From Clostridium fungisolvens (GTDB lineage: Bacteria > Bacillota > Clostridia > Clostridiales > Clostridiaceae), in the NCBI RefSeq assembly GCF_014193895.1, contig NZ_BLZR01000001.1, forward strand, positions 3,224,001 to 3,288,000: a DNA stretch of 64,000 nt, in the 5' to 3' direction. The position numbers and the translations under genes are program-made. This document shows, piece by piece, positions 61,377 through 64,000 of the stretch. The stretch's first letter is position 1. Each line of letters opens with the position of its first letter. The notes under the pieces were generated by a model. That model made no database searches and was not told the origin of the DNA. It worked only from the letters and a program-made list of their open reading frames with translations.

Positions 61377-63896
61377 ATGGCAGAGAAGAAGAAAAAGAAT
61401 ATAAATAACAAACGTAAAAAGAAGAAGAAGTCTAGGAAAGTACTTAGAATATTTCTATTTTCATTTTTATTTTTAATATTATCGGCATTTGTAGTTGGTG
61501 GTGGTTACGTTTATGCAATCGTAAAGAACGCACCTGAATTAAACGTAAATAACGTTCTTTCACTTAGTCAACAATCCCGTATATATGATAATAAGGAACA
61601 GTTAATGGATAATGTTCAAACTGACGTTCAACGTATCGTCGTACCTTCCGATGATATTCCTCAATCACTTAAGGATGCCTTTGTCTCAATTGAAGATGAA
61701 AGATTTTATGAACACAAAGGAATTGATGCCCAAAGAATACTTGGAGCTATTTACATTGATGCAAAGAATATAGTTACAGGAAAAAGAGGACTTCATGGTG
61801 CATCCACTTTAACACAACAATTACTTAAGAACACTATTTTAACTAATGATGTTACACCTCAAAGAAAAATAACTGAAATGTATTTAGCATTAAAATTAGA
61901 AGGACTTTTAACTAAACAACAAATATTAGAAGCCTATCTAAACACAATTCCATTAGGTGGACAGGTATACGGAGTTGAAGCTGCTTCACTTAAATACTTT
62001 GGTCAAAGTGTAAAGGACAAAAAATTAACTTTGGTTCAGTGTGCATACCTTGCAGGTATGAATCAAGCACCTTCATACTATGATGCATTTTCGCCACAAA
62101 ACCAAAAGAACCCTGCATCTTATCGTAATAGAACAAAGACTGTTCTATCTAAGATGTTAGAGAGACAAACAATAACCCAAGCTCAATACGATCAGGCAAT
62201 TAAAGATGTTGATGCAGGAAACTTTGGATTCCAACAAAAAACAAGTGTTACTGAGAAAATGAATTTTGAATGGTTCTCAAGACCTGTTATACAACAAGTA
62301 AAGAATGATTTGATGCAAAAATATAAATATTCTGAGGCTGAAGCTTCAAAAATGCTGACTAATGGTGGTTTAAAAATATATACTACAATGGACAGAGATC
62401 TTCAACAAGCTACCCAACAAATACTTGATGACAGCAATAACTTTAATTTATCAAACAATAAAACCGAATATTATGAATCTGGAAGTTACAAATGGCCTAA
62501 ACTTCAAGCTTCTGCTACTATAATGGATTATAAAACTGGCCAAGTTAAAGCTATGGTAGGTGGTAGAGGCAATCAACCTCCTATGAGTATAAACAGAGCC
62601 TACAGCACTGCTGGACTTCGTTCAGTAGGTTCTGCAACAAAACCACTTACTGTATACGGACCTGCAATCGACATGAAATTAATGACACCTGCAAGTCCTG
62701 AGGAAGATACTCCTTTACCTGAAGAAATAAGCAAAAAATATCCTACTGTCAATGGCAAGCTTTGGAACCCTAAGAATGAAGATGATACTTATAAAGGAAC
62801 TATATCTCTTAGAGATGCTCTTAAATACTCAAGGAACCCTGTAGCAGTAAAGATTGAAGACGCTATAGGAACAAATGTAGGACTATCCTATGGTGAAAAG
62901 TTTGGTCTTAAATACAACAAGGCATCAAAATCAAGTATAGCAACTCTAGCTTTAGGTCAGTTTAACAATGATCCAAAGGATAGAGACGGTGGAAACAGCT
63001 ATATAATGGCTGCAGCCTATGGAACTTTCGGTAATTCAGGTGTATACACTGAACCGATTTTATATACTACCGTTAAAGATGCTACTGGTAAAGTAATACT
63101 TGATAAGACACCTGAAACCAAAAAGATATTGTCACCTCAATCTGCATATGTGATGTATGATTTGCTAAAAGGCCCTGTTAGCTGGTCCTCTGCTCCAGCA
63201 AAGTTTGGAGATATACCAGTTGCTGGTAAGACAGGTACTACTACTGATAATAAAGATTTATGGTTCTCTGGGTTAACACCTTACTTGTCTGGAGCTGTAT
63301 GGGTAGGTTATGACCAACCAACTACTCTTCATGGTTTTAGTGGATCAGCAGTTTCACCAATTTGGGGTAAAATCATGGCTGTAGCTCATCAGGGATTACA
63401 ATATAAAGAGATCGACACCCCTTCAGGAATTGTGAAGGCTTCGGTTTGTATAGACTCTGGAAAATCCCCTACTGATTTATGCAGCAAAGATTCTAGAGGC
63501 AACAGAGTTGTGCAGGATATATTTATAGATGGCACTCAACCTACAGCACTATGCGATGTTCATGTAACAGCTAAAGTAAATAAAGCTAATGGTAAACTTG
63601 CCACAGACAATACACCTGCTAACTTGATTGAGGAAAGAGTATTTGTTAAGAATTCAACTCAAGCAGGAATAGGCTTACCAACGGAGCAGGATGATACAAA
63701 ACCTGTAATTCCAGCTACAGATAATAATACAAATGAAAATAACACTACCACTAATAACAACAGTGGCGCAACCAATGGAAATACAGGAACAACTAACGGT
63801 TCCAATAATACCAACTCAAATTCTACTAATAACAATACGAATAATAACTCTTGGACTCCAGCTACTGGCAACACTACTGGAAGTTCAAATCACTAA
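61377..63896 (+). CDS. Class A penicillin-binding protein (PBP1A type)
   Basis: Bifunctional peptidoglycan synthase. The 839 residues start with a very basic cytoplasmic tail (Lys-rich, 1-24) and one membrane span (25-50). The glycosyltransferase domain (about 80-250) has catalytic Glu106 in IEDERFYEH and the motif GASTLTQQLLKN. The transpeptidase domain has Ser419-Ala-Thr-Lys422, Ser485-Arg-Asn487 and Lys618-Thr-Gly. A long C-terminal tail (about 770-839) is almost pure Asn, Thr, Gly and Ser and probably crosses or binds the wall. AGGAGG precedes the ATG. No terminator other than the hairpin at the left end of the following insertion sequence is visible. Confidence 0.95.
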   Translation: MAEKKKKNINNKRKKKKKSRKVLRIFLFSFLFLILSAFVVGGGYVYAIVKNAPELNVNNVLSLSQQSRIYDNKEQLMDNVQTDVQRIVVPSDDIPQSLKDAFVSIEDERFYEHKGIDAQRILGAIYIDAKNIVTGKRGLHGASTLTQQLLKNTILTNDVTPQRKITEMYLALKLEGLLTKQQILEAYLNTIPLGGQVYGVEAASLKYFGQSVKDKKLTLVQCAYLAGMNQAPSYYDAFSPQNQKNPASYRNRTKTVLSKMLERQTITQAQYDQAIKDVDAGNFGFQQKTSVTEKMNFEWFSRPVIQQVKNDLMQKYKYSEAEASKMLTNGGLKIYTTMDRDLQQATQQILDDSNNFNLSNNKTEYYESGSYKWPKLQASATIMDYKTGQVKAMVGGRGNQPPMSINRAYSTAGLRSVGSATKPLTVYGPAIDMKLMTPASPEEDTPLPEEISKKYPTVNGKLWNPKNEDDTYKGTISLRDALKYSRNPVAVKIEDAIGTNVGLSYGEKFGLKYNKASKSSIATLALGQFNNDPKDRDGGNSYIMAAAYGTFGNSGVYTEPILYTTVKDATGKVILDKTPETKKILSPQSAYVMYDLLKGPVSWSSAPAKFGDIPVAGKTGTTTDNKDLWFSGLTPYLSGAVWVGYDQPTTLHGFSGSAVSPIWGKIMAVAHQGLQYKEIDTPSGIVKASVCIDSGKSPTDLCSKDSRGNRVVQDIFIDGTQPTALCDVHVTAKVNKANGKLATDNTPANLIEERVFVKNSTQAGIGLPTEQDDTKPVIPATDNNTNENNTTTNNNSGATNGNTGTTNGSNNTNSNSTNNNTNNNSWTPATGNTTGSSNH

Positions 63897-63917
63897 AAAA
63901 GGTAGCTCACTTTGAAG

Positions 63918-63964
63918 TGCACCCCAAATATTAGACAAAACTAATATTTGGAGGTGCATTTTTT
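63918..63964 (+). terminator. Hairpin with T run at the insertion sequence end
   Basis: TGCACC-CCAAATATTAG (63918-63934) pairs with CTAATATTTG-GA-GGTGCA (63941-63958) with one bulged base, and a run of T follows. The 3' arm includes the transposase ribosome binding site GGAGGTG. Transcripts entering from the penicillin-binding protein gene should terminate or fold here. Confidence 0.75.
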
Positions 63965-64000
63965 ATGTCTAAACATACTTTAGAAGTTAAACTGAAAGTG
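63965..64000 (+). CDS. Transposase helix-turn-helix protein, first 12 codons (partial)
   Basis: An ATG at 63965 follows GGAGGTG by 8 bases and opens MSKHTLEVKLKV, which resembles the start of the DNA-binding OrfA of IS3/IS150-type elements. Only 12 residues are inside the window, so the family is a likely guess. Confidence 0.6.
   Translation, partial: MSKHTLEVKLKV

Larger units (their letters stand above)
63911..64000 (+). mobile_element. Left end of an insertion sequence, probably IS3 family (cut by window edge)
   Basis: After the penicillin-binding protein gene, a stretch beginning near TGAAGTGCACCCC leads into a hairpin and then a transposase-like start (63965). The exact outer edge, terminal repeat and target duplication cannot be fixed because the other end is outside the window. 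Confidence 0.6.

Noticed and set aside
1..64000. CRISPR arrays, tRNA or rRNA genes, prophage
   Set aside because: No regularly spaced direct repeats, no cloverleaf-like sequences and no phage gene blocks were seen when reading both strands. A tRNA scan was not possible here.

Overview
The window looks like chromosome from a spore-forming, anaerobic member of the Firmicutes, most likely Clostridium in the strict sense. The DNA is very AT-rich and ribosome binding sites are strong (AGGAGG type). TTGACA/TATAAT-like promoters and U-tract terminators are common. The gene content is clostridial: a T-box-controlled valS, the SCIFF peptide with its radical SAM maturase (scfA/scfB), HemZ, a sufCBDSU operon, ChW-repeat surface protein, two-gene ThrE exporter, and sporulation proteins YunB and (probably) BofC. 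No rRNA, tRNA, CRISPR array or prophage was seen. Identifications rest on reading motifs and gene order; no database search was run.

Layout. 1-450: an edge region with coding remnants and terminator hairpins. 450-7450 (minus strand): a small membrane protein, an LtaS-like lipoteichoic acid synthase, then folC and valS behind a T-box leader. 7460-11740 (minus): one 1424-residue fused 2-hydroxyacyl-CoA dehydratase activase-type protein. 11900-15370: a TPR protein, converging on a membrane transglutaminase-like protein, recX and an M16 peptidase. 15740-17900 (plus): a two-component system. 17980-21210 (minus): a YmfI-like reductase, an M19 dipeptidase and glyA. 21670-22910 (plus): the split threonine/serine exporter. 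22975-23271: a CsoR-family repressor with its own operator.

23470-42280 (minus) is a long housekeeping block. In transcription order it holds a bofC-like gene, ruvA-ruvB-queA-tgt-yajC, a TIGR04086 membrane protein, scfA-scfB, secD-secF, a degenerate RecJ-like DHH protein, apt, relA, dtd, an MBL hydrolase, hemZ, hisS and aspS. 42490-47410 (plus) is the Fe-S assembly operon sufCBDSU. It is followed by a TPR-GAF-GGDEF protein, a candidate two-hairpin small RNA, and a secreted ChW-repeat protein. 53000-59740 (minus): yebC, yigZ, a MocR-type regulator, a nucleotidyltransferase, a zinc-ribbon protein, an uncharacterised protein and hflX with an extra N-terminal JAMM-like domain. 60080-63900: hpt, yunB and a class A penicillin-binding protein. 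The window closes inside the left end of an insertion sequence, probably IS3 family.

The points most worth a second look are: the JAMM (HxH-x7-S-x2-D) motif in front of HflX; the RecJ-like protein whose metal-binding motifs are lost although the gene stays intact and promoter-equipped; a promoter-two hairpin-U tract unit at 50144-50256 that reads like a small RNA; three hairpins whose 3' arm is the Shine-Dalgarno sequence of the next gene (37212, 57270, 63918); a perfect 12-bp inverted repeat laid over the glyA promoter; and the CsoR homologue in which the copper-binding His is Tyr.
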